Source of the DNA: Haloplanus sp. GDY1
Lineage (GTDB): Archaea > Halobacteriota > Halobacteria > Halobacteriales > Haloferacaceae
DNA length: 64,000 nucleotides
NCBI RefSeq assembly: GCF_023703775.1
Contig: NZ_CP098514.1
Location: 620,001-684,000 of the forward strand
Direction of reading: 5' to 3'
Shown here: in pieces, positions 8,686 through 16,151 of the stretch
How the letters are laid out: each line of letters starts with the position of its first letter
Position numbering within the stretch: the stretch's first letter is position 1
Position numbers and translations under genes: made by a program
Notes under the pieces: model-generated
The model's database searches: none
Told to the model about the DNA's origin: nothing
Seen by the model: only the letters and a program-made list of their open reading frames with translations

Positions 8686-11454
8686 ATGGTTCCTTGGCGG
8701 GTGTACCAGCAGATCGCGATCGACCTCGACGTCTCTCCCGAGACGATGCACCTCGTGAACGTGCTCGCAGACGGCGGCTACCTCACCGAAAATCGGCCGC
8801 CGTATCTGCACTACGACCTTCCCGACTTCGGCACGCAAGTCACGTGGCTCGAGACGCACCCGACGCGCGGAATCGCGTTCTGTAAAGAGCGCTACGGGAC
8901 GGACGCGGCGGTCGCCGCGACCGTCCACGCCGTCGGGTCGGAGGTCGCCGCCCGCACGGAGGGCGAGCTGTCGGTTGGCTTCGCCATCCTCGGACGCTAC
9001 GTCGACGACTTCCTTCGGGACGTCTCCCGGCGCGACATCGCTGCCGAGGTCGAGACAGTCCGGTCGTATTTCGACGCGAACACGCTGGAACTCAAGCGCA
9101 TCGAGGACGCCCACACCGACGAGGGGGTTCCGCACGAGTACTGCGATTACTGCGGCGACGGCCTCGAACCCCCGTTCCGTTACCGCTGTGATTCGTGTGG
9201 CACGCGGTTCCCCGGCTGGTCGGCGCTCGTCTTCGCCGAAGGGGAAGAACAGAGCGACTCGAAGTGGCGCGAACAGCTCGACGTCACCGTCCTGAACCAA
9301 AACGTCGAGCAGCGATTCCTCGTCCTCCGCTCGAAGACCTCGCTCCCCGGATGGATCGAGGAGGGGGGGCAGATCGGCCGGATCGTCGACGGCAGCCTCC
9401 ACGACATGGGGCGCGTCGTGAATATCGATAACCGCGACATCCAGGTCGATTACTGGGGCGGCGTCGCGGCGAGCCTCGAATCGGGACGGGACATTACGGT
9501 CTGTAGCTCCGAAACGATGATCGCGACAACCCAGCAACTCGGGCTGTTGCGGGAGCTGCGCCGCGACTTCGCAGGCTGGCGGACCGAGCAGGACCCGGAT
9601 CCGACGGTGGCGAAACTCGCGGCCAACGGCCCGCACCTGTCCAACACGCTGGATCGACCCGCGATCACGCCGGCGACGCCCGTCGAACTAGACGGGGCGC
9701 GAAGTCTCGATGGATTCGAACTGGACGACTCCCAGCGGTCCGTGCTGGCCGAGATCCTCGGTCTCGGCCCCGGCGACCTCTCACTCGTCGTTGGCCCTCC
9801 TGGCTCCGGGAAGACCGAGGTCATCGCCAAAGCGGCTCACGAACTCGCCAACCGCGGCGAGTCCGTCCTCGTCACGTCACACACCAACATCGCGGTCGAC
9901 AACGTCATCGAGAAACTCGGCCATCGAGACACGCACCAACTCGTCCGGGCCGGCCGGCCGGAGAAAATGTCGAAGGGCACGTCCGAAGTGATGCTCTCGA
10001 AGGTCGTCGACGAGAGTGACGACGACTCCGTCTCGGAGTTGCTGGACGAGGTGGAGACGCTCAAATCGGAGATCAGCAACATGGGGGCACAACTGGAGCA
10101 CGATCAGGACCGATACGAGTTGCTGCAACGGGCGGCCGAAACCGGACCCGTAAGCAGCACGCAGCTGAGCGAGGCCGAGGAGGGGATCGACGCGAAGCAG
10201 GCCAAGCTCTCCGAAACGCGGCGGAAGATCCAGACGCTCCAGTCGAGAGCGGAGAGAGCCTCCATCGAGAACGCGGACATTACCGGCGCGACGATCGTCC
10301 GCTCCCAACTCGGCGGCCTCGCGCAGGTCCAGTTCGATACGGTCATCATCGACGAAGCGAGCCAAATCCCCGTTCCACTCGGCCTCCTCGGGATGATCAA
10401 CGCGAAGAAGTGGGTCGTCGTCGGCGACCACCACCAGCTCCAGCCGGTCCTCAAAACCCTCTCGACGAGCGACGGCAGCCCGCCCGACGACGCCTCCATC
10501 TTCTCGTTTCTCCGCAACCGATACGACATCGACCAGTGGCTCGATTACCACTACCGGAGCCACGCCGACATCATCGGCTTCTCCCAGGAACACGTCTACG
10601 ACGGGAACATCACCGTCGACGACTCCTGCCCCAGCGGGTTCGAGTGGACCCCCGCCGACGAGCCCGATTCGAACGTCGAAGCCATCTGCGACGGCCCGCC
10701 AGTGACGTTCGTGGACGTCGCCGGCGAGCAATCCTGGCGCAAACGCTTCAGCGGCTCCGTCAACACCGCAGAGGTCGACGTCGTCGCTGCCCTCGTCGCC
10801 CACCTCGTCGACGAGCACGGCGTCCCCGAATCCGAACTCGGCGTCATCACCCCCTATCGCGGACAACGCACCCTGATCGGCGACGAGCTCACCGACTACG
10901 GGAGTGTCGAAGTCTCGACCGTCGACGGCTTCCAGGGCCGCGAGCGTGAGACGATCGTCTTCAGCGCCGTCAACACCGAGAAATCCGGGCTGCAATTCGC
11001 GGGGAACGCGAACCGATTCAACGTCGCCTGCACCCGCCCGAAAGATCAGTTCGTCGTGGTCGGCAACAAGGCCGCCATCGAAGACGACGCACCGTGGAAC
11101 AACGCGCTCCGCGCGTTCATCAGATACGCCAGCGAACACGGCGGCGTCTTCGACTGGGACGGTGGACGCTGGATCGACGGGATCGATCCATCCGACGTCC
11201 CCGCACCCGAGCCGCGTGCCCGTCCGACGGACACCTCTCCCGTCGATCCGCAAGTCCGCTCCCGAGTCGCGGACATCGTTCGGTTGGCCCCGACCTCCAA
11301 CGGGGAGTTGGCCGACGAATGGGGTCTCGCCAGCGGGAAAGACGCCTGGCGATACCTCAGCTCGGAGCTCGACGATTACTACGAGCGAAACGCCGACCAC
11401 AAGATCCAACCGACGGCAGAGGCCCGAGAGCTCGCTTCGACCCCCGTGCGATGA
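8686..11454 (+). CDS. UPF1/Dna2-like SF1B helicase with zinc knuckle and C-terminal winged helix
   Basis: A 922-residue protein. Residues 153-172 hold a four-cysteine zinc knuckle (CDYCGDG...CDSCG). The helicase motifs are Walker A GPPGSGKT (370-377), Ia TSHTNIAVDNV, Walker B DEAS (556-559), III GDHHQLQPVL, V STVDGFQGRERE (about 745-755) and VI NVACTRPKDQ. Between Ia and II lies a long coiled-coil insertion (about 435-525), like the stalk of UPF1/IGHMBP2-type enzymes. The last ~60 residues look like a small winged helix. It probably unwinds RNA or DNA 5' to 3'. It stands alone in an island near tRNA-Arg with toxin-antitoxin genes, so a defence or mobile-element role is plausible but unproven. 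Confidence 0.88.
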   Translation: MVPWRVYQQIAIDLDVSPETMHLVNVLADGGYLTENRPPYLHYDLPDFGTQVTWLETHPTRGIAFCKERYGTDAAVAATVHAVGSEVAARTEGELSVGFAILGRYVDDFLRDVSRRDIAAEVETVRSYFDANTLELKRIEDAHTDEGVPHEYCDYCGDGLEPPFRYRCDSCGTRFPGWSALVFAEGEEQSDSKWREQLDVTVLNQNVEQRFLVLRSKTSLPGWIEEGGQIGRIVDGSLHDMGRVVNIDNRDIQVDYWGGVAASLESGRDITVCSSETMIATTQQLGLLRELRRDFAGWRTEQDPDPTVAKLAANGPHLSNTLDRPAITPATPVELDGARSLDGFELDDSQRSVLAEILGLGPGDLSLVVGPPGSGKTEVIAKAAHELANRGESVLVTSHTNIAVDNVIEKLGHRDTHQLVRAGRPEKMSKGTSEVMLSKVVDESDDDSVSELLDEVETLKSEISNMGAQLEHDQDRYELLQRAAETGPVSSTQLSEAEEGIDAKQAKLSETRRKIQTLQSRAERASIENADITGATIVRSQLGGLAQVQFDTVIIDEASQIPVPLGLLGMINAKKWVVVGDHHQLQPVLKTLSTSDGSPPDDASIFSFLRNRYDIDQWLDYHYRSHADIIGFSQEHVYDGNITVDDSCPSGFEWTPADEPDSNVEAICDGPPVTFVDVAGEQSWRKRFSGSVNTAEVDVVAALVAHLVDEHGVPESELGVITPYRGQRTLIGDELTDYGSVEVSTVDGFQGRERETIVFSAVNTEKSGLQFAGNANRFNVACTRPKDQFVVVGNKAAIEDDAPWNNALRAFIRYASEHGGVFDWDGGRWIDGIDPSDVPAPEPRARPTDTSPVDPQVRSRVADIVRLAPTSNGELADEWGLASGKDAWRYLSSELDDYYERNADHKIQPTAEARELASTPVR

Positions 11455-11655
11455 CGCACCGGGCCGCATGGCATCGATCTCGACCCGGACATCCAGCACG
11501 AGCCGAGTCCCAACCCCGTCGCGAACGAGTGAGGGCACCCCGAAGGAACCGACGCCCCGCTGTTCGTCCGAAACCACGCCGACTTCTACCACTGCCGCCT
11601 CGACGCCGGTGCAGGGGATCGCGGACCGGGCCGGGACTACCTGGACGACCTGTAA
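11455..11655 (+). pseudogene. Decayed coding segment in frame with the helicase
   Basis: After the helicase stop (11452-11454) the same frame continues with protein-like acidic sequence: GIDLDPDIQHEPSPNPVANE, a TGA at 11530-11532, then APLFVRNHADFYHCRLDAG and ...DYLDDL before TAA at 11653-11655. Composition and codon use look coding. It has no start codon in place. It could be a lost C-terminal extension of the helicase or the end of a separate gene. I see nothing recognisable from 11656 to 11874. Confidence 0.4.
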
Positions 11656-11874
11656 TCGAGCCCCTGGCGCTCTCCATCTCTCGCAGGCGACGGACTTCTC
11701 TGAGACTTGCCACACAACGACACACCGAGTACCTCGCCATCGGCGAGTGCTGCCCGGCTAGTTACGTCTCGCCCATCGGGAAGAGCACCGACGGAACGCG
11801 ATGCGCCAGCACTGTATCGTCACGGAGAGAACGGTGGCCGGCTGAACTCGCGCCAGAGAGGGTACTAACGCCGT

Positions 11875-12330
11875 TCAGGGTGGATTGTCCGCCTCGTTCA
11901 GCAGTTCGAGAGAGCCCGTTTCGTACGTGCGACGCCAGAGGTGATGTACGGCTCGTGTGACTAGCTTCGGCTCGGTAACGGTAATGCAGGAGCGCGGCGG
12001 GGTCTCTGACGGGGCGTCCGGCGGTTCGTGAACGTGCTTGTCCGGGGCGTCCGGTTTCGGATGGAAGTCGAATCGAAAGTCAACGGCCTGCTCGTCGGTG
12101 TGGTGGAAATTGTAGTACCCCCTTCGGTACCACCGCACGTCGAACCGGCACCAGTCTGCGTCTCCGATCCCATCATCGAGACGCACGACGAGTTTCGTCG
12201 GATCCAGCAGGCTGTCGAATCCGGCTTCCGAAACGAGGCCATCTACCCCCGTGAACTCCTCCCGGATCTGTTCCAACGCCGTATCGTCGAGCGGTCCGAC
12301 TTCGCCCTCGATATCTGCGTCGGGCTCCAT
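11875..12330 (-). CDS. TumE-like (DUF6516-like) putative toxin
   Basis: A 151-residue protein. The centre (KLVVRLDDGIGDADWCRFDV, then YYNFHHTDEQ and FDFHPKPDAPDKHVHEPPDA) resembles the TumE/DUF6516 pattern, in which a curved beta-sheet ends in an aromatic/His-rich 'YxYH...D...PHHKHVH' stretch. TumE-type proteins are toxins of type II-like modules paired with a helix-turn-helix partner. Here the start codon directly abuts the stop of the winged-helix gene, as in a toxin-antitoxin operon. The match is by eye and somewhat divergent, so toxicity is an inference. Confidence 0.6.
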   Translation of the reverse strand: MEPDADIEGEVGPLDDTALEQIREEFTGVDGLVSEAGFDSLLDPTKLVVRLDDGIGDADWCRFDVRWYRRGYYNFHHTDEQAVDFRFDFHPKPDAPDKHVHEPPDAPSETPPRSCITVTEPKLVTRAVHHLWRRTYETGSLELLNEADNPP

Positions 12331-12957
12331 CTATGCCGTCGATTGCTCGGTGTCGTCACTGAGCGCACCCCGTTCACGCGTCGAGCCCTGGACGACGGTA
12401 CTGGAATCTGCGACGCGAGCAGCAGCGGACTGGCTGTCGTCGGGATCGAAGTCGTACAGCGAGAGTGCTGCCTGTGCGATCTCGAGGTTCTGTTCGACCT
12501 GTTGCCAGCGGGTGACGTCTTGCCAACCGTCGTCGCCGGGGTCCAACTCGAGAGCGAGTTCATCGACGTCAGTCACGTCGTACTGCCCTCGGAACTCGCT
12601 CAGTTCTTCTTTGAGGTCGTGGATGGCGTCCCGGATTTCGCTCTTGGTGTGTTCGCGGTGGATGGCCGAGATACGCCGCATGGCCAGCATCTGTGGCGCG
12701 CGCATGTACCGGGTTCCGGAATCCGCGTTCACTGCTTTGACGCGGCCCGTCTCCGCCAGCGCAGCGAGGTACTTCCTCGCAGTCGGCTCGCTCACGCGTG
12801 CGCGGTCGGCGAGCGTGCTGACGGCCTCTGGTTCAGTGGTGACGTCGATGACGCTCCGGACGCGGTCAAACGTGGTCGTGTCGGATTTCCACTCCTCGAT
12901 GACGGCCTCGTTCACGTCCCCCTCCCAGCGTTCGTCGGGGGCGTCAGGTGTGGTCAT
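12331..12957 (-). CDS. Winged-helix regulator (DUF7342-like), probable antitoxin of the pair
   Basis: A 208-residue protein. Residues 40-95 form a winged helix (EAVSTLADRARVSEPTARKY with a following wing GTRYMRAP). Residues 100-165 are helical (MRRISAIHREHTKSEIRDAI...), likely for dimerisation. The acidic C-terminus is low in structure. Such haloarchaeal regulators commonly sit directly before small TumE-like ORFs. A TTTTTAT box lies ~29 bases upstream of the ATG, embedded in an inverted repeat (12988-13016), which fits autoregulation. Confidence 0.75.
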   Translation of the reverse strand: MTTPDAPDERWEGDVNEAVIEEWKSDTTTFDRVRSVIDVTTEPEAVSTLADRARVSEPTARKYLAALAETGRVKAVNADSGTRYMRAPQMLAMRRISAIHREHTKSEIRDAIHDLKEELSEFRGQYDVTDVDELALELDPGDDGWQDVTRWQQVEQNLEIAQAALSLYDFDPDDSQSAAARVADSSTVVQGSTRERGALSDDTEQSTA

Positions 12958-12983
12958 GGGTGCTAACGACTAATCGACCAGAG

Positions 12984-13016
12984 ATAAAAATACTTTCCTG
13001 CAAAAAACTAGTATTT
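12984..13016 (-). promoter_or_regulatory. Promoter and possible operator of the TumE-like/winged-helix operon
   Basis: An AT-rich block in GC-rich surroundings. The TATA-like box (TTTTTAT on the minus strand, about 12984-12991) is ~29 bases before the ATG at 12957. Seven-base arms AAATACT (12988-12994) and AGTATTT (13010-13016) form a perfect inverted repeat separated by 15 bases and overlap the box. Confidence 0.45.
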
Positions 13017-13029
13017 CCTCTACGTCTCT

Positions 13030-13353
13030 CTAATGGATAGAATCCTCACGAGTCTCAGGTTCCCAATCCTCTGTCCGGGACGGTTGCTCGCAGGCACTCC
13101 GAGTATCCTCGAAGTACGGATCGACCGATTTCGTATCGAGGACGACCTCTCGGAGGGCCTGCAAGACGGCGATAGCGAAGGCGTACTGGAGATCGAGCTC
13201 TCGGGCAGCCACTCGCTCCGACATCTCGCCCTCGGCGTGGGGAATCGCGTACGTGAGTGCGGCCGCGAGTTTTCCCGGGCCGTGCTTTTCGAGCAGGAGG
13301 TCGAGATCCCGATCCTGGGGTGAGCGGCCGAACGCTTCGATGTAGCTCCTCCC
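13030..13353 (-). pseudogene. Truncated ORF of unknown function
   Basis: The frame is open for 107 codons and looks coding (SYIEAFGRSPQDRDLDLLLE, then KHGPGKLAAALTYAIPHAEG), but it begins at a TAG (13354-13356) with no start codon; an internal ATG at 13224 would give only 64 residues (MSERVAARELDLQYAFAIAV...). It therefore appears to be the C-terminal part of a larger gene whose front was lost, at most 20 bases from a tRNA-Arg 3'-end copy at 13373. I do not recognise the family. Confidence 0.45.
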
Positions 13354-13372
13354 CTACGGCCGTCGCAAAATC

Positions 13373-13386
13373 ATGGGCGCTGCAGG
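13373..13386 (-). repeat. Short copy of the tRNA-Arg(TCG) 3' end (possible old att site)
   Basis: ATGGGCGCTGCAGG is identical to the first 14 bases (plus-strand reading) at the 3' end of the tRNA-Arg(TCG) at 14407-14420. It lies 1.03 kb away in the same orientation and next to a truncated ORF, as expected for a remnant attachment site. Confidence 0.55.
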
Positions 13387-13464
13387 CTCCGGTTCCACTG
13401 TCGAACGAATCGACCTTCCAGGCGTGAGGCGTCCGAATTCAGTGGGTATGAAATACACCGAAAG

Positions 13465-13480
13465 ACACAGTATCCTGTGT
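13465..13480 (+). promoter_or_regulatory. Palindrome upstream of vapB, probable autoregulatory operator
   Basis: ACACAG-TATC-CTGTGT is a perfect 6-base-arm palindrome ending 16 bases before the ATG of the ribbon-helix-helix antitoxin. RHH antitoxins typically bind such sites to repress their own operon; the assignment here is by position and symmetry. Confidence 0.5.
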
Positions 13481-13496
13481 TCACATAGCTTTGTGT

Positions 13497-13721
13497 ATGC
13501 CAACTATCACGGTCAACGTGGACGACGACCTGAAAGAGCGTATGGAAAAGCACCCCGAAATCAACTGGAGTGAGGTCACGCGACAGGCCATCCAAGAGAA
13601 GATCGAGACGCTCGAAGTGATGGACGAACTCACCAGCGAGAGCGAACTCACCGAGAGTGACGTACGGGAGATTGCGGATAAAATCAACGAGAGTGGACGA
13701 ACTCGCGTTGACGAGGAATAG
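13497..13721 (+). CDS. vapB: VapB-like ribbon-helix-helix antitoxin
   Basis: A 74-residue protein. The first 45 residues (MPTITVNVDDDLKERMEKHP, EINWSEVTRQAI) match the beta strand plus two helices of MetJ/Arc/CopG-type DNA-binding domains. The acidic C-terminal tail (ELTESDVREIADKINESGR) is the likely toxin-wrapping part. ATG 13497 is preferred over a start six bases earlier because the domain begins at MPTI. The PIN-domain gene follows 15 bases later. Codons are AT-richer than in the core. Confidence 0.88.
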   Translation: MPTITVNVDDDLKERMEKHPEINWSEVTRQAIQEKIETLEVMDELTSESELTESDVREIADKINESGRTRVDEE

Positions 13722-13736
13722 ACGTAAATTCGACGA

Positions 13737-14153
13737 ATGAAGTTGGTCATCGACGCTAACGTCGTCATCTCTGCACTCATCGCTGATTCAAAAACTCGGG
13801 AGCTTATCGTCACGCTCGAACCCGACCTTTTGACACCCGCGTTCGTCCACGACGAAATAGAGAATTACGAGGATCTAATCGTCGAGAAATCCGGGATGAA
13901 ACCGGACCGAGTGACACAGTTCATCGACCTTCTGTTCCAATACATCGACGTTGTCCCCGCCAGCGAGTTCTATCCGGCTATCAGGAGCGCGGACGAAGCA
14001 ATTGGCGACACCGATCCCGACGATGTACTGTATCTGGCCTGTGCCATCGCCCGAGATGCGGCCATCTGGAGTGATGACTCCGACTTCGACGAACAGGACC
14101 TGGTTGAGACGTACTCGACGAGTGATGTGATCGCCTCGTTCGACACGCGCTAA
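13737..14153 (+). CDS. vapC: VapC-like PIN-domain ribonuclease toxin
   Basis: A 138-residue PIN protein. The acidic metal-binding set is present: Asp6 in VIDANVV, a Glu in the second helix (HDEIENYEDLI), the Asp pair in DTDPDDVLYLACA, and WSDDSDF at the end of the domain. PIN toxins cleave RNA, often tRNA or rRNA. It follows the RHH antitoxin, giving a classic VapBC module. The pair lies between copies of the tRNA-Arg 3' end and is AT-richer than the surroundings, so it was probably acquired with an integration event. Confidence 0.9.
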   Translation: MKLVIDANVVISALIADSKTRELIVTLEPDLLTPAFVHDEIENYEDLIVEKSGMKPDRVTQFIDLLFQYIDVVPASEFYPAIRSADEAIGDTDPDDVLYLACAIARDAAIWSDDSDFDEQDLVETYSTSDVIASFDTR

Positions 14154-14301
14154 CTCAGTGTGTGATCGATTTTCTCTGTAGGTCCCAATTTGGACGTACG
14201 CGAATCCCGGTAACATCCACTCGCCCATCGAACGAAAGCAAAATCAGAACTGTTCGACCGATAATTGCCACGCAATCTGGCGATTATTTCACTCCAACTG
14301 T

Positions 14302-14362
14302 ATGGGCGCTGCAGGATTTTGAACCACGGTCGCTCGCTGCGCTCGCTCCCTGATTCAGATCC
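14302..14362 (-). repeat. tRNA-Arg(TCG) 3'-end copy folded into a hairpin module
   Basis: Starts with ATGGGCGCTGCAGGATTT(T)GAACC, the tRNA 3' end with one extra T, 105 bases from the real one. It continues with CACGGTCGC, a GCTCGCTGCGCTCGC-type stem, and CTCCCTGATTCAGATCC, whose end partly reverse-complements the tRNA T-arm part. The order and the flanking words match the module at 49098-49159 near a different tRNA. Confidence 0.65.
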
Positions 14363-14408
14363 GTCGCGGTACATCTTCCGCTCCTCACTTCGTTCGTCGC
14401 GGAACGAT

Positions 14409-14482
14409 GGGCGCTGCAGGATTTGAACCCGCGACAATCTGGTCCGAAGCCAGACACTCTGTCCAGGCTGAGCTAAGCGCCC
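14409..14482 (-). tRNA. tRNA-Arg (anticodon TCG)
   Basis: The minus strand folds into a complete cloverleaf: acceptor GGGCGCT/AGCGCCC, D stem GCTC/GAGT, anticodon stem TCTGG/CCAGA with loop CTTCGGA (anticodon TCG after U33), T stem GCGGG/CCTGC with loop TTCAAAT. It is 74 bases, intronless and without encoded CCA. A TTTAAC-type box lies near 14505-14510, upstream on the minus strand. The 3' end faces the accessory island (8.1-14.4 kb), the usual side for integrations. Confidence 0.95.
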
Positions 14483-14742
14483 CTCGTCCCTTGAGACTCG
14501 GTGGCCGGTGTTAAATGGCGCGATTCGCGCCGGTACATATCAGAACGACAATGTCTATCGGGGGGCGAGACACGTCGGCACGGTGGGTTTCTCCGTATCG
14601 GCGTCTCATCCCTCGATTCTGCGCAATCAAAAAGAATATTACCGGCTCACTATATGTTCATACTACCTCATGATTTCCGGAGAGTCGTGTCGTCCGCAGG
14701 GTGGGAGATATCCCCGTTCGAGGCTCCCCGCGAGGGTTCGCG

Positions 14743-15351
14743 ATGTATGACCTCGGTCCGCCGCTCGACGTCGAGGTCGAGCAGGGGACGAACCTGCTGC
14801 TCTCCGGTCCTGCACTCAGCGGCAAGAAGGGGCTCGCGTTCGACGTGCTCGCACACGGCATCGGCAACGGTGACGCCGCCATCGTCGTCAGCAACACGGA
14901 CGGCGCCAAGCGCGTCTTCGAGGACCTCGGTGAGCGCGTCGACTACGCCGACCGTCCGGTCGCCGTCGTCGACTGCGTGACCCGACAGCAGGGCGGCGAG
15001 GTGCGCGACGACACGCAGGTGCGGTATACCTCCTCGCCCGTCGACATGACCGGTGTCGGGATCAAGTTCTCCGAACTCTTGGAGGAGTTCTACGAGCAGC
15101 GGGGCGTGGAGCGCAACCGGGTGTTCCTCGACTCGCTGTCGACGCTCCTGATGTACTCGGATCTCCAGACGGTGTTTCGGTTCCTCCACGTGTTCACGGG
15201 ACGCGTCCAGAGCGTCGACGGGCTCGGCCTCTACGCCATCGACTCCTCGGCCCACGACGACAAGACGATGAACACGCTCAAACAGCTGTTCGACGGCGTG
15301 ATCGAGACCCGAGAGGACGGCGACCCGACGGCGAACCTGCCGGGCCGGTAG
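14743..15351 (+). CDS. RecA-superfamily (RAD55/KaiC-like) ATPase
   Basis: A 202-residue single-domain P-loop protein. The Walker A-like loop is SGPALSGKKG (altered from GxxxxGKT: it has GK-K) and the Walker B strand is NRVFLDSLSTLLMY. This family of haloarchaeal RecA-like ATPases has been linked to signal transduction rather than recombination. The altered P-loop suggests weak or absent hydrolysis. Start ATG 14743 gives MYDLGPPLDVEV, the natural beginning of the domain; an upstream in-frame ATG at 14701 would add 14 residues of non-conserved sequence. The ~260 bases between the tRNA and this gene hold only AT-rich promoter-like sequence. Confidence 0.8.
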   Translation: MYDLGPPLDVEVEQGTNLLLSGPALSGKKGLAFDVLAHGIGNGDAAIVVSNTDGAKRVFEDLGERVDYADRPVAVVDCVTRQQGGEVRDDTQVRYTSSPVDMTGVGIKFSELLEEFYEQRGVERNRVFLDSLSTLLMYSDLQTVFRFLHVFTGRVQSVDGLGLYAIDSSAHDDKTMNTLKQLFDGVIETREDGDPTANLPGR

Positions 15352-15389
15352 CGGGTGATTCTTGAGTCGGTGGCGCGTAGGGGAGACGA

Positions 15390-15809
15390 ATGACCGACAC
15401 GGATATCGACGCGTTGCTCGACGCCGACCGCATCGCCGTCGTCGGCTGCTCGGGGACGCCAGGCAAGGCGGCCCACGACGTGCCGGCGTACCTTCGGGAG
15501 CGGGGGTACGACGTCGTCCCGGTCAATCCGAACCGGGACGAGGTGCTGGGGCGGCCGGCCGCCGACAGTCTCGCGGACGTGAGCGAGTCGGTGGATCTGG
15601 TCGACGTGTTCCGACCGAGCGAGGAGGTGAGCGGCATCGTCGACGCCGCCATCGAGCGCTCGCGGACCCGCGGCGACGTGCGGGGCATCTGGCTCCAGCG
15701 GGGGATTCGCGACGACGAGGCGGCCGCCCGGGCCCGCGAGGCGGGGTTGCTCGTCGTTCAGGATCGCTGTATGAAGGTCGAACACCGACGGCGACGCGGG
15801 GGCGAGTAG
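15390..15809 (+). CDS. CoA-binding protein (YccU-like)
   Basis: A 139-residue Rossmann-type CoA-binding domain: MTDTDIDALLDADRIAVVGC followed by SGTPGKAAHDVPAYLRERGY, VVPVNPN, and LVDVFRPSEEV, with GIWLQRGIRDDEA and the terminal VQDRCMKVEH carrying the conserved RCxxxEH motif. Members bind CoA thioesters; their biological role is unclear. It converges end-to-end with the coiled-coil gene at 15810. Confidence 0.92.
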   Translation: MTDTDIDALLDADRIAVVGCSGTPGKAAHDVPAYLRERGYDVVPVNPNRDEVLGRPAADSLADVSESVDLVDVFRPSEEVSGIVDAAIERSRTRGDVRGIWLQRGIRDDEAAARAREAGLLVVQDRCMKVEHRRRRGGE

Positions 15810-16106
15810 TCAGGCGTCGGAGGCGGTGTCGTCGCCCTCCTCGTCCCCGGCCACGTCCTCGGCGTCGACGACGTGGACCTCGGCGGTGATCGCCTCCACG
15901 TCGATCCCCTCCCGGTCGGCGAGGGCGTCGAGGATGGCCCGCTGTTCGGCCAGTTCCCGGTCGAGGTCGTCGACCCGATCTTTCGTCTCGTCGACCGTCT
16001 CCCGCGTCTCCCGCACCTGTTCTTTGAGCTGATTCAGACGCGCGTAGACGTCCTCGGCCATGTCGGCGATCTGCTGGAGCTTCTTCGCCGTACTTCCAAG
16101 ACCCAT
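15810..16106 (-). CDS. DUF5798-type haloarchaeal coiled-coil protein
   Basis: A 98-residue protein (MGLGSTAKKLQQIADMAEDV...). Residues 15-65 form a continuous heptad coiled coil (LKEQVRETRETVDETKDRVD). The C-terminus is acidic and disordered. The sequence matches a small conserved haloarchaeal family that I know as DUF5798; function unknown. No membrane segment. Confidence 0.78.
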   Translation of the reverse strand: MGLGSTAKKLQQIADMAEDVYARLNQLKEQVRETRETVDETKDRVDDLDRELAEQRAILDALADREGIDVEAITAEVHVVDAEDVAGDEEGDDTASDA

Positions 16107-16151
16107 GCCTGTGCCTTTCGCGCGGGCCTTGAGTGTGTTTCGGGGTCGCGC

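Noticed and set aside
11530-11532. In-frame TGA considered as recoding (selenocysteine or similar)
   Set aside because: Haloarchaea are not known to recode UGA, no insertion element is visible, and the region also lacks a start codon. Decay is simpler.
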